Shown: in pieces, positions 12,134-22,254 of the stretch | Position numbering within the stretch: the stretch's first letter is position 1 | Layout: the number at the start of each line of letters is the position of its first letter | Assembly (NCBI GenBank): GCA_963682175.1 | Contig: OY821787.1 | Span: 24,530,501-24,594,500 of the forward strand | Reading direction: 5' to 3' | Origin: Triglochin maritima | Lineage: Eukaryota; Streptophyta; Magnoliopsida; Alismatales; Juncaginaceae | DNA: 64,000 bases | Program-made: the position numbers and the translations under genes | Notes under the pieces: model-generated | The model's database searches: none | What the model was told of the DNA's origin: nothing | The model's input: the letters and a program-made list of their open reading frames with translations, nothing else

Positions 12134-12743
12134 GTAGATGTACATACATGCATTAGAGAATGGGATGAATGCTTTATTTTTGATATGTTGATCAAACATG
12201 AATGTACGCTTGCTTGTTTAGGAAAGAATTTATAACTTGATGAGTTTTGCCAAAATGATTAGACACCTCTCATGCTTGTTGAGGTTCTGAAATAAACAAC
12301 TTGCATATGTAAATGTTAATCAACTAAGTTGGTGAATAGATTGATAGGTTTTGCCATAACATTTAGACACTTCCTATGCTTGATAAACACCACCTTCATG
12401 TGCTTAAAGAATGTATTCTACACCCACCTCTTTGCATGTGTGCACTCACTCCACCCCTTAGGGGTTTTTCCATTTCTGTATTCCAGCATTCTTCCTTTGT
12501 TCTTAGCTTAGTTTTTATTTCAACGTTTGTTTGCTTCTTTCACATTTCGTACTTCTTAGCGTAGTGTAGTGTAGGTTAGCATAAATCAATCTTTCTCCCC
12601 CAATTTTTGCCACTTGATTTCTGATAAACAAGAGGCTGCTCGCCTCCCTGAGGACGACCCGTACTTGCCACCGCTTCATCGCGGCCGTGCACTTGCGGTT
12701 TTAATTAAAACGTTCAACAAGTTTTTGGCGCCGTTGCCGGGTA
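12131..12743 (+). repeat. Second LTR tail plus second PBS in the leader
   Basis: A 589-bp LTR 3' part (equivalent to 11521-12109) starts right at the end of the first PBS (ggagtagatg) and is followed by another PBS at 12726-12743 (TGGCGCCGTTGCCGGGTA, one mismatch). This copy is more diverged from both flanking LTRs than those are from each other (for example 'gatatgttgatcaaacatg' against 'tatgtgttgata'), so it came from a different element copy. Confidence 0.85.
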
Positions 12744-13717
12744 GGTGCCAGTCCATACTCTTGTTTGGACGATTCAAGTGGGTTTAATTTGTGTTTTGTA
12801 GTTTTTCTTTGTTTCAGGAGACTGGGAATAGCAAGTGGAGGCTACTGGAGAAATTTCCAGACGACCTGAGCACTTCAGACCGCCAATCAGTGGTCTGGTG
12901 AGCTCTGTTCATCTTCTAATTTCTTTCTGTTGTTGCTCTAAATGATCTAGTTATCTGGGACTCAATTTGGCATGTTTTGACTTATAGTTCGTTCCCAGAT
13001 CAATAATCAAACCTCCTTTAAGCAACTTGGACCCTAAAACTCAAAGCAAAAGACTAGGCATTCTTTCTTGTTTAGGTCATGCACCATGTATGTGACTTAA
13101 GCATTTAGACTATCTTTTATTTTAGCTTTATTTTCAGTTGCTGAGTGCTGGCGTGAGGTACGCACCTTCTACTCTCATTCATGCATTTCGTATGACATGC
13201 ATTAGTTAGTAGGAAGTGCATTGCAACAAGTGTGAGTTGAGCGTTGTTTGGAGAGTTGATTGTTATATTTAGGACTCCAAAACGCTACTAAGGAGGGGCT
13301 GTCCCGTAAAAGATAAGGTGGGGGATTTCATCACCCTTTCCTTCGCCCCACAAACCAAACTAATAAAGAGCCTAATTTTTAAAATCAAGTAGACATTGGC
13401 CCTAAGGATTTCGGACGCATTAGGAGAGTGATCCGGTCCCGACCGTCATGACCTGATCGGCGTTGCCCACTTTGTCGATAGTAGGAGAGACGAGATCCCC
13501 AGATCTTGGCTCACTTGCTGGGCTTTGTGGTCCTCGTCGTAGGGAGGTGAGGCGTGTTGAGGCCGTGTGACATCGCAGTTAGGTGTCGTCTAGCTGTAAG
13601 GACCTATAACGACCTTAGGATTGCTTGAGCCTTGTTTACTTGTGTGCTTCTACCTGTACCCATCCGTCGTAGCATAAGGACTTCTTCCTTTCTCTCCTGA
13701 GTCATTCTTTCTCTCCT
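12744..13717 (+). other. Leader (5' untranslated region) of nested element
   Basis: Non-coding leader with a GACCGCCAATCAGTGGTC palindrome at 12878-12895, a conserved 'aagataaggtgggggatttcatcaccc' block near 13310 and a GC-richer block at 13420-13600. Reversed copies of the same leader appear at 20167-20580 and 23517-24650, and a plus copy at 58455-58907. It ends in a C12 run just before the Gag start. Confidence 0.75.
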
Positions 13718-15361
13718 GTGCCCCCCCCCCCCCCGTCTTCTCCTCTACGTACATTCTTTGTTAAAAAACAAATTGGTGTGTGTGCACCTTTGTGCATGCT
13801 TTCGTGGACACGAGACGAGAGTGGTCGTTTGACGAGGAGCGTTGTCAATCCGGCTTCGGTCATCAATTTCTCGACGCCTTCCGCCGCTCGTGTCGCACGT
13901 AGTTCAGGTCCAATGGCTGCTAATTTCCGTGAGGAGGAGCAGTTGCTGGACCCGCCTACTCGACCTGTTCTTCCAGTTGTCGTTCCCATACCTCTTCGTG
14001 ATCGATGCTACCCGAGCCATACCGCTCTACCGTCGTGCATCGTGTTACCAGAGGCTAATGGGAACCATTTTAAGGTTAAGCCTCAATTCATTTCCATGCT
14101 CCCTCGCTTCACTGGGAAAGGTGACCCCTATATCTTTCTCAGGGAATTTGAGGAGGTATGTGCTATGTTCAAGCTGAAACAACTTAGCACAGACTCCAGC
14201 CATCTTAGGCTCGTTCCTTTCGCATTAAAGGATGATGCCAAGAAGTGGTTGTACAGCAACCAGGCGAATTCCTTTAGGACATGGGATGAGTTTCAATCTG
14301 CATTCCTCAAGAAGTACTTTCCAAATCATCAGACTCAAAAATTGAGGAACGAAATCAATTCGTTCTATCAACATGAGACTGAACCATTTCATGCACATCT
14401 AGAGAGGTTCAAAGAGCTACTATCCTCGTGCCCTCACCATGGCATTGAGTTGTGGTGTCTTTGTCAGATTGTTTACGAAGGTCTTCACATCCCGTCAAGA
14501 ATGCTCCTTGAGTCCATGTGTCAAGGAGAGTTCTTGGGAAAGGATGAAAGGGAGGCATGGGCTTTCCTAGAAGACCTTACTAAGAAACCCATGCAATGGG
14601 AGAGTGTGAGGGAACCACCTGCGTCATCTAGTATAGGAGCGAGGATCGCGAATGCAAACTCGACTAGATCGGGTACCGCATTTGCTATCGATACCACTAC
14701 GGCCACCGAGGCACGCATGGCGGCCTTAATGCGCCGTATGGATTCGATTGAGCTCCAAAATCAACAAAGTGCACCTCAGATGTCCACAACTGGTCGAATT
14801 CCCTGTCATTCATGTGGTAGGATAGGTCATGTAGAAAGCGAGTGTGAGTCCATTCCTCCTGAGATGGAGCGTGTCAACGCCATCTATGATAGAGCCAGGA
14901 ATGACCCATACTCATCATCTTATAATCCTGGATGGACGAACCACCCCAATTTTTCATGGAACCAAACTAATGCCCCGGGTGGTCCTTCAAACTCCTCTAG
15001 ACCACATTACCAATCACACCAACCTCCCATGCATGCACATTCCTATCAGCCACCCCAAGCACAAACCACCAATCAATCGGGGTTCCCAAATTCCAATAAT
15101 ATGGAAACCCGATTCAATTCGCTTGAGACCTTGACTCGTGGACTTGAAAACTCAATGAAAAATTTTATGTCAACCACGAGTCAAGTTCTCACTTCAAATC
15201 AGCAGACCATCAAATCTCTAGAGCTTCAGATGGGTCAATTGGCTCAGTCTGTACATGAAAGAGAGAGAGGGTATTTTCCTAGCCAGCCTGAGGCTAACCC
15301 CCGAATGTACCAACAACAACACATGCAAAATGAGAATGTGGTACCTCGGGGAGGCAAGTGA
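13718..15361 (+). CDS. gag: Gag (capsid and nucleocapsid) of Athila-like element
   Basis: 547-codon frame. A likelier start is Met66 at 13913 (MAANFREEEQ), since the preceding residues include the translated C-run. It contains the plant retrotransposon Gag domain from about residue 120 to 300 (DPYIFLREFEEV, ALKDDAKKWLY, FLKKYFPNH, CPHHGIELWCLCQIVYEGL) and one CCHC zinc knuckle (CHSCGRIGHVESEC, residues 363-376), followed by an Asn/Gln/Pro-rich region and a helical C-terminal stretch. It packages element RNA into cytoplasmic particles. The frame stops at TGA 15359-15361 where the related 45314-47881 frame runs on into protease, so the Gag-Pro fusion is broken here. The capsid part looks intact. 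Confidence 0.88.
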   Translation: MPPPPPSSPLRTFFVKKQIGVCAPLCMLSWTRDESGRLTRSVVNPASVINFSTPSAARVARSSGPMAANFREEEQLLDPPTRPVLPVVVPIPLRDRCYPSHTALPSCIVLPEANGNHFKVKPQFISMLPRFTGKGDPYIFLREFEEVCAMFKLKQLSTDSSHLRLVPFALKDDAKKWLYSNQANSFRTWDEFQSAFLKKYFPNHQTQKLRNEINSFYQHETEPFHAHLERFKELLSSCPHHGIELWCLCQIVYEGLHIPSRMLLESMCQGEFLGKDEREAWAFLEDLTKKPMQWESVREPPASSSIGARIANANSTRSGTAFAIDTTTATEARMAALMRRMDSIELQNQQSAPQMSTTGRIPCHSCGRIGHVESECESIPPEMERVNAIYDRARNDPYSSSYNPGWTNHPNFSWNQTNAPGGPSNSSRPHYQSHQPPMHAHSYQPPQAQTTNQSGFPNSNNMETRFNSLETLTRGLENSMKNFMSTTSQVLTSNQQTIKSLELQMGQLAQSVHERERGYFPSQPEANPRMYQQQHMQNENVVPRGGK

Positions 15362-16239
15362 ACCATGTGGAGGAACCTGTTCACCATGTCAATTCCATTT
15401 TGACCTTAAGGAATGGAAAATAGGTTGACAATCACATTTCCTTGCCACAACAACCACCATCTATGCAGCCCCTCAATGGGAATGGTGGTGAAGAAGAGGC
15501 TGAGGGTGAGGGTAATACACCAAAGCTTTCTTCTCAGGCACCGCAGAAAACCTACCTGCCAAAAGCTCCCTATCCAAGTAGGTTAACCAAAAAGTAGAGT
15601 GACAACATGGACAAGATATTAGAGGTGTTTAAGCAAGTAAAGGTTAACATCCCCTTGTTGGATGTCATCCAACAAATACCTCAATATGCCTAAGTGTTGA
15701 AGGATCTCTGCACAACCAAGAGGAAGACCAATGTTCCTAAGAAAGCATTCTTGGCTGAAAATGTCAGCTCACTTTTGTCCAATCCTACCTACACAAAATA
15801 CAAGGACCCTGGGTGTCCTACTATTCAGTGTACGAGAGGGGACACTAGAATGAACAATGTTTTGCTTGATTTAGGATCAGCGGTCAACCTCCTCCCATTC
15901 TCTGTTTATAAACAGTTGAACTTGGGAGTATTGAAACCAACGAAGATCACCCTCCAATTGGCGGATAGATCCATTCGTATTCCCATGGGGATTATCGAGG
16001 ATGTGCTTATCAAAGTTGGAGATTTTATATTTCCAGTCGATTTTGTTGTCCTCGATACCAATCCTGTTGCGAACACCCACTCTCAAATACCTTTGATTTT
16101 GGGTAGACCATTTCTGGCAACCTCCAATGCCTTGATTAATTGTAGAAACGGTCTCATGAAGCTCTCATTCGGTAACATGAGTGCTGAGTTTCATGTGTTC
16201 AACTCTGGTTGCAACAGGAACCCATGGATGAACCTTTAA
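15362..16239 (+). pseudogene. pro: Retropepsin-like protease, broken linker
   Basis: After the gag stop, the linker region (KAPYPSRL, LEVFKQVKVNIPLLD) reads on in another frame with several stops. An open frame from 15694 to 16239 then covers the aspartic protease: LLDLGSAVNLLPFSVYKQLNL, IIEDVLIKVGDFIFPVDFVVL and LILGRPFLATSNA. In the intact relative the active-site loop is DLGAS. Here it is DLGSA, which may impair it. It normally cleaves Gag-Pro during particle maturation. No pol follows. Confidence 0.8.
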
Positions 16240-16809
16240 ATCTAAATCTCATCCGCCAATTGGAGAAAGCACCACAAAATCAACGAACGCCCCTAACCCC
16301 AATGCAACCCGTCGAGAATGTTCGAGGGCCCAGCAAAAACTCATTGCCTATCTTCGCAGTGCAACAGAGTGAGCTGGCCTCGAACATGAATGTCCAAAGG
16401 GAGTGTTCGTTGCATGATTCAGTTGAGAGTACTAGTGAGAGTGAGACACCTCATCATATGTCTATACCAGAAGGTGTCTCTACCTCATGTCCCATGGCCA
16501 TTTGAGCTTCATATTGACTCCAACAAGGACCCACCAATGACCGAGCTTATGCTTGATGATCTAAATGATGGTGGGAGGTCCTTGTTGGATGACTTGGGGA
16601 GAAGCCCAATTCTTAGTGATGAAAGTGTGCTGCATCCATCGAATGAGCCTGAGGAACTCATTCCGATGCACCCGCCTATTAGTTGGAGGGTTTTCTTCGA
16701 TGAGCAATTAAACCCTAGTGAGGCAACACAAATTCATTCTTTGTTGCCCACACCCAACCAATATCTTGGGGGTTCGAGCCTTTCAGCTTTGACCTTTCAC
16801 CCCTCATGA
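16240..16809 (+). pseudogene. ORF2 of unknown function, one frameshift
   Basis: Acidic, proline-rich coding stretch beginning in the frame used at 16209-16505 and continuing after about 16490 in the next frame to the stop at 16809. The stretches SCPMAI / ELHIDSNKD and PMHPPISWRVFFDE line up with SFCPLALELH and PTHQPVGWRVWIDD in the minus-strand element at 22255-22746 plus 4443-4648. I know no family for it. Conservation across two element types suggests it once encoded a protein. Confidence 0.5.
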
Positions 16810-18505
16810 CACCTCAGAGTACCAATGGAGTTTGCCCATCTCGGCAAGTCTCTGGTCCTCATGACTTGATGTTCTCATTTGATGTTCCTTGACCAAATGA
16901 TTATGAGAATATCTTGGTTGATGTATATATCTTGTAAAACAAAAAAGAAAAAAAGAAAAAAGAAAAAAGAAAAAAAAGTGTGTAATAAAAGACTCCTTCA
17001 GTGAGCATCGATTGTTGTGGGCCCCAACCCTTGTGTACTTGGGCCCCAATTTCTTCACGTATTTATCTCCCTTCTTCAGCTTCTCATAGGTTTTGAGGGA
17101 ATTTGGGTTTGTGTCCATCAACATGACCCTGAACGTCCCTTTGTACTTCATGTTGGTGAGATTTTTCCTTTTTCATGCATATATCTATGTAGTATCTTGT
17201 TCGCATTCATTGAGGACAATGCATGAGGTAGGTGTGGGGGGGTGTTCTACGTGTGTACATATTCGAGTCTTTTTCCTTTGGTTTTGTTTTCTTTTGTGTG
17301 TATTGCTAGGGTCATGTTAGTGTGCCGCATTTAATATCGATATATCTGCTTGCCATGATCCTTGGGTGACTTGTCTTCTTTTGCTTGCCTAGTGCTTTAA
17401 AATTTTCACAATTCTTTCAAAATCTTCATGTGTTTGTGAAAGAAAATGTTTTTGTAGGTTTTGCGTGTGTTTAGCATGTGCAAAACCATTGAGAGGCAAA
17501 GTAAAAAGAAAAGCTCCCAAAATTGTCTTGAACTTGATGCATTAGGATTTCTAGTTTACTAGCTTTAGGTCTTACCGAGTCGTTAGGATGCACCCCGGTT
17601 TTCCCTCGGGGGACGTGTAATCATAGGGTTTCCGCACTCAAACATTTAAAGAAGTCCACCCTGAACCTAGTGAGTCAAGTAATTCGTGTCTGTTAGTATA
17701 AGGAATTTTGTCGTAGTCAAGGGCCCTTAATATCTTTTTGTGAAACTTAAGTGTAGGGGTTTTGGTTCCCACGTAGATAAATAAATAAGTGGTGTTCTCT
17801 CTTCTCGCACGGCTCCTATCACTCGGGAAAGTAGGTCTGAGGGGACTTTGTGCCTGGTGCTTTCGAGTCATCTGACTTGGGATGCACCGACCAAACTCCC
17901 GTTACACGGGTGGTAGGGATCGCCCTATGTGGAGATTTGGGGGAAGGTGTACGTGATAGTGTAAGTCCTCATAGGCAATGATGCACAAAACCTGACCCTG
18001 GAAGAATCAAACACCAACCAATAAAATGCTCCAAAGAAAAAGAAAAAAAATGATGAAAGAAAAAAAAGAAAAAAAAAAGAAGCAAATAAGAACCAAAATG
18101 GACTCTACACATTGTATCACATTCAGAAGTCAAGGTTGCCCATGTCTTTCACTTAAGTCCTTAACTAACTTTCATGAATAACTCATTAGGCTAGGTGTGT
18201 GGACGGATTACATATATAGAGTCGACCTGTAGTATTACCGCGTCCCATGATCGACAAAATAAGTCCAACGAGTCGTGTAGCTAGATTAATTAATGCATCT
18301 TGTTCGGATTTTGTGGGTATATCCGCTGAAAACTCTCAGGAGACAGCACTCCTCCTCCTTGACGACAAGGAGGTTTAACGGTTTGTTGCACATGCTAAGT
18401 GCAACCGTGATTCCTACGAAAGTGAGTTAGGATTTCTTGTTTTTCGTATGCTTTTCTGTTTCTTTGTTTTGCTCGGGACTAGCAAATGTTAGGTGTTGGG
18501 GTATT
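16810..18505 (+). other. 3' untranslated region and PPT of nested element
   Basis: Non-coding, with A/G-rich runs (16941-16977 and about 18033-18082), an internal polypurine-like tract (gaggtaggtgtggggggg near 17223-17241), two stem-loops near 18352-18405, and the true PPT-like 'aggtgttggggtatt' ending at 18505. Homologous blocks occur at 47890-48985 and 36650-38170. Confidence 0.7.
18352..18405 (+). promoter_or_regulatory. Conserved 3' stem-loops near PPT
   Basis: Two adjacent hairpins: CCTCCTTG-ACGA-CAAGGAGG (about 18353-18372) and GTTGCAC-ATGCTAA-GTGCAAC (18385-18405). The second recurs at 48870-48890 and 38045-38065 with the stem kept and the loop changed. I infer an RNA signal of unknown role (packaging, plus-strand priming or 3' end formation). 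Confidence 0.6.
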
Positions 18506-19918
18506 TGATTGACATCATTTCATGCTTATATTTGTATCTTATATCCATTATCTTTCACCTAAACAATGCTATGTTACGAGTTTTATGTTTAGTTTTCAGG
18601 AATAAATAGGTTTGAAGAGATGAAACATAAAAGGACCCAAAAGCTGGGAAAAAGGACTGGATTGTGAGATCTGGGGACCAAAATGCAAGGGAGAAGGACC
18701 TGAACGCAAGACAGAAGGACCTAAAAGCAAAACAGAATACTTCACACCATCATGGGGAGTATTTTAGCAATTGGATTCGGGTCGGAACTCCAATAAACAA
18801 AGTAGATGCATCCAAGACCACCAAATACACAAAGCAAAGCCCAGCCAAATTCCAGATGGATCCGGACCTTTTTGACCGCCAATTGGGGGTCCAAGACCTC
18901 TAATTGGCGGTCTGTTTTGGCCCAAATACGCCAAGTTTTCTCCTGGACGTGTATTAATGTTTGTTTAGGCTATTTGTGGTATTGGTTTAGTCCCACATCA
19001 GGGGATTGTCCCGGTTTGCCTTTTTCCATGGCTATAAATAGAACTCTTCACCTTCCATTGTAATGACTCCATATTTTAAGTGGTTATTCTTCCTACTAGA
19101 AGTGAGGCCTTGAAGCACACACTAAAGTAGGAGGATGCTACTTGAAATGTGAGTCATTTTATCAATAAAGTTTTGTGTTTCTTTCATTGTTTGTTTATGC
19201 TTCTTTTATTGTTTGTGCATGTTTTAGTTTAATCGTCTTTTATTTCTAGCTTAGTTTTAATATGCTTTCTTTGCTTAGTTTAATAATTAGTGTAATGTTT
19301 AGTGAGTAGTTCCATCCCCTTTGGGGGGTGGAGTAGATGTACATACATGCATTAGAGAATGTGATGAATGCTTTATTTTTTATGTGTTGATAAAACATGA
19401 ATGTATGCTTGCTTGTTTAGGATAGAATTTATAACTTGATGAGTTTTGCCAAAATGATTAGACACCTCTCATGCTTGTTTAGGTTCTGAAATAAACAACT
19501 TGCATATGTAAATGTTTATCAACTAAGTTGGTGAATAGATTGATAGGTTTTGCTATAACATTTAGACACTTCCTATGCATGATAACACCACCTTAATTTG
19601 TGCTTAAAGAATGTGTTCAACACCCACCTCTTTGCATGTGTGCACTCACTCCACCCCTTAGGGGTTTTTTCCATTCCTGAAATTCCAGCATTCTTGTTTT
19701 GTTCTTAGCTTAGTTCTTATTTCATCGTTTGTTTGCTTCTTTCACATTTCGTACTTCTTAGCGTAGTGTAGTGTAGGTTAGCATAAACATCTTTGTCCCC
19801 CTATTTTTGCCACTTGATTTCGGACAAGCAAGAGGCTACTCACCTCCCTGTGGACGACCCGTACTTGCCACCGCTTCATCGCGGCCGTGCACTTGCGGTT
19901 TAATTAAAACGTTCAACA
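18506..19918 (+). repeat. 3' LTR of nested Athila-like element
   Basis: 1413 bp with the same ends as the 5' LTR. It has two palindromes in tandem: GACCGCCAATTGGGGGTC (18874-18891) and GACCTCTAATTGGCGGTC (18895-18912). The 5' LTR has lost one of them. The TATA box is near 19031. Confidence 0.92.
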
Positions 19919-20166
19919 CTTCATCCCCACAAGTTTCAAATCCTTCATAACAACAAGACTACTGATATTCGAAGAATAACCTTGTGGAACTCTTACATCG
20001 TGCAAACACTGACAGAGAATTTTTTTCTCCTTTCTAGACAATGTATAACTAGCTGGAGGTAAGTAATTCCGATCTCCTTTCTTCTCTGGTGCCAACATTG
20101 CTCGTATACCAATATCAACAAGATCAAGTCTTGCATTATATCCATCTTTGGTTTCAGGCCATAACG

Positions 20167-20580
20167 GTCTTAAACGGTTTCATCTCCTTAATGCGTCCGA
20201 AAATCATAGGGGCCAACGTCTAATTGATTTTATTAAGGCTCTTTTATTAAGGAAAGGGTGATGAAATCCCCCACCTCATCTCCTATAGGTGACTACCCCC
20301 TAAGTGTTTTTCATACCTTAATCTAACAAACAACACACCAAACAAACACTCACCTCACTCTTGTTTCAATGCAAGTCCTACTAACTAATGCGTGCTTTGT
20401 AATGAATGACGAGTGAAAGATAGTACGTACCTTACGCCAGCAATCTACGACAGAAATCGTAAATAATAGAAAAATACAATGCATGCAAATCCTATATGAT
20501 GAATGACTTAGCAAATATTGTCTAATCTTTTGCTTTGGGTTATTAAAGGCCAAGTTGTTTAAGGGGGGCAATGAGTTATT
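20167..20580 (-). repeat. Reversed Athila-like leader fragment inside CACTA
   Basis: Reverse complement of the leader type found at about 12990-13440 ('gggtgatgaaatcccccacct', 'cttttgctttgggtt'). It replaces the 5' half of tnp2. No LTR or TSD flanks it, so it arrived or was left by a deletion or rearrangement. Confidence 0.75.
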
Positions 20581-21544
20581 ATCATAATATTAAAAATCCA
20601 AAAAATTAAGGCAATATACATACATGATATTAAAAGCAAGTATTAAAAATAATTACTTGAATTGACAGAAAAAAAATTTAAACACAAACTATCATGTTAT
20701 TAATAATAATTGAGAATAAAATTTTATTGAAATTTTTGCAGAACCTCCACTTAAAATTTGATATGTAAAATTCTTCAAATCCTGAAATCAAACCGAACCA
20801 ATCCAATCCAATCCAAGTAATTACATCACATTCACATTCACATTCACATTACAAATCTAAGCTAGAAAACCAAACCAATCTAAGTTCAGTTTGCAACATT
20901 TAAGTTCTCATTTAGATGGACCTATCGTAAAACCTCGAAATTTTAATATTGCATTGGTTCGAATATGCCGATGAACAAAGATAAATCTTAATTAAACTTC
21001 AATGCAACCTCGATAATACACTTTCAGTCGGAATCAATACCAAATATGCATGTTAAGATCTGTTTTGATATGATTTCAAACTACATTTGACTCGTTCCAC
21101 CTATATTTTTCACTTATTAATTTTTCTACAGAGATGATGCGGTGACGAACCAGAGGAGGACGGAGGAAGACGAACTTAAACAAGATGTGATGCCGGAGGA
21201 GCTCTTTGTGGTTCGGAGACACGAGATGGTGCAGTGACGGCTGCAAAAGACACGAGATGAAGGCTAACTTAGATAGACTATGTGGAGAAAAACGGAGGAC
21301 GGAGGAAGACGAACTTAAACAACAAAAATGAACTTAAAACTTACATGTGGAGAAAGCCGGAGGAAGACGGAGGAAGAAGGAGAAGAGGGCCGAAGAAGTG
21401 AAGGAGAGCTTGGGAGCTCGCTGCGGTGCCGGAGACGGTGCAGATGGGTCGGAGATCGGTCGCGGAGGAGCGTTGGGTCGCGGGACGGCTAGGGTTTGGG
21501 TGGGTTTCGTCTGAAAAGAATGAGAGAAAACACGTCTGTTAGAT
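20581..21544 (-). other. CACTA 5' non-coding region (promoter side)
   Basis: AT-rich up to about 21120, then GA-rich repeats ('acggaggaagacgaactt' appears three times between 21140 and 21375). No open frame fits a transposase. By position it is the promoter or 5' untranslated end of the minus-strand gene set. Confidence 0.5.
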
Positions 21545-21900
21545 TTCTTTAAGACCTATAGACGTCGGATATTATATACCGCCGACGTCTATACCTCGAC
21601 GTCTATATGCATGGCGTATAGACGTCGGTCTACTATAACATCCGACGTCTATAGGTCGACGTCTATACCCTATAGACGTCGGATACACAAGGTACTATCA
21701 CACCCGACGTCTTTAGGTCGACGTCTATACACCATAGACGTCGGCCAAACTTGGTAATCTTAAACCCGAAGTCTATAGTACAATATAGAAGTCGGTCACC
21801 CTAAAGGCTGACGTCTATTCTGTCCCCTCCCCACTAGACGTCGGTGGTCATAATGGCCGACGTCTATTTGGGGACGAGTAAAGCCTATTTTGCAGTAGTG
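21545..21900. repeat. CACTA right terminal and subterminal repeats
   Basis: About 15 copies of TAGACGTCGG / CCGACGTCTA, alternating in orientation, ending with the inverted terminus GCAGTAGTG. Many copies have TCGACGTCTATA, giving an overlapping GACGTC palindrome. Confidence 0.85.
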
Positions 21901-22254
21901 CATGAGGTACTTCTTATGCATGAACAAACACTAACCACACTTGAGCTTATAGTATGAATTCAACACCACACTTATTTCATGTGCACACACACATACTCCA
22001 CCCCTTAGGGGTTTCCATTCCTGTCTTTTTATCGTCTTCATTAGTTGTATAGCTTAGTTGTTTAGTTATTTCATTCCAGCTTGCTTGTTTACTAGTTTAG
22101 ATTAGTGTAGTATAGTGTAATACATCTTTCTCTCCTTCTTTTACTTCTCGCCTTCGAACAAACCAATTGTCGACACACCGCCCAGTGGACGACCCATATT
22201 TGCCACCGCTTCAACGCGGCTGTGCACTTGCGGTTAATATAAAACGAGCAACCA

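Larger units (their letters stand above)
10720..19918 (+). mobile_element. Athila-like non-autonomous LTR retrotransposon (gag-pro type), complete ends
   Basis: 9.2-kb element with TGATTGACATC...GTTCAACA LTRs (10720-12109 and 18506-19918) and TSD CTTCA at 10715-10719 and 19919-19923. Order: 5' LTR, PBS, a second LTR tail with a second PBS, leader, gag, broken protease, ORF2, long 3' untranslated region, PPT, 3' LTR. No reverse transcriptase, RNase H or integrase is present. The two LTRs differ mainly by a 23-bp indel in the palindrome region and a few substitutions, so the insertion is fairly recent. Confidence 0.92.
9373..20166 (-). pseudogene. tnp2-type CACTA transposase, C-terminal half, interrupted
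   Basis: Minus-strand coding sequence in two blocks, 20166-19919 and 10719-9373, split by the Athila-like insertion (TSD CTTCA). It reads GYNARLDLVDIGIRAMLAPE, then SHDCHTLMQQLLPVALRSILP, VLCQLEMFFPP-type and FLRWMYPFEHYMKVLKGY segments. This is the DUF4218 region, followed by a DUF4216-like part (LASQPKQVFYVADPCDKKW). A T-run near 9680-9690 shifts the frame between the FTLIDFFKK and KKGYKGEPF segments. The upstream part with the DDE catalytic domain (Transposase_21) is absent: 5' of 20166 lies reversed retroelement leader. The gene is therefore a triple pseudogene (truncated, frameshifted, interrupted). Confidence 0.85.
5695..21900 (-). mobile_element. CACTA (En/Spm) DNA transposon, defective and nested
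   Basis: It begins CACTACTACAGAAAATGG and ends TATTTTGCAGTAGTG (reverse complement CACTACTGCAAAATA), with 3-bp CAT target duplications at 5692-5694 and 21901-21903. Both ends carry arrays of TAGACGTCGG-type repeats. Genes are on the minus strand: a tnp2-type transposase remnant, then a TnpA-like gene with a Ulp1 protease domain. An Athila-like element (9.2 kb) sits inside tnp2, so the transposon itself is about 7 kb. A piece of reversed retroelement leader (20167-20580) stands where the tnp2 N-terminal half should be, so it cannot supply its own transposase. Confidence 0.92.
4649..22254 (+). mobile_element. Solo Athila-like LTR, split by a CACTA element
   Basis: The LTR occupies 4649-5694 and 21904-22254 (about 1.40 kb in total) and is flanked by CTGGT at 4644-4648 and 22255-22259. 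It has TG...CA ends, a perfect GACCGCCAATTGGCGGTC palindrome at 5016-5033, a TATA box near 5152 and a U5 end at about 22195-22236. The reading 'aggtcttgccat|gaggtacttc' across the CACTA insertion matches the uninterrupted relative at 59931-59955, which confirms the split. No internal region remains, so it is a solo LTR left by LTR-LTR recombination. Confidence 0.9.

Noticed and set aside
13702..13989. Minus-strand frame across the start of gag
   Set aside because: Antisense shadow of the Gag frame and of the C-run; no family match.
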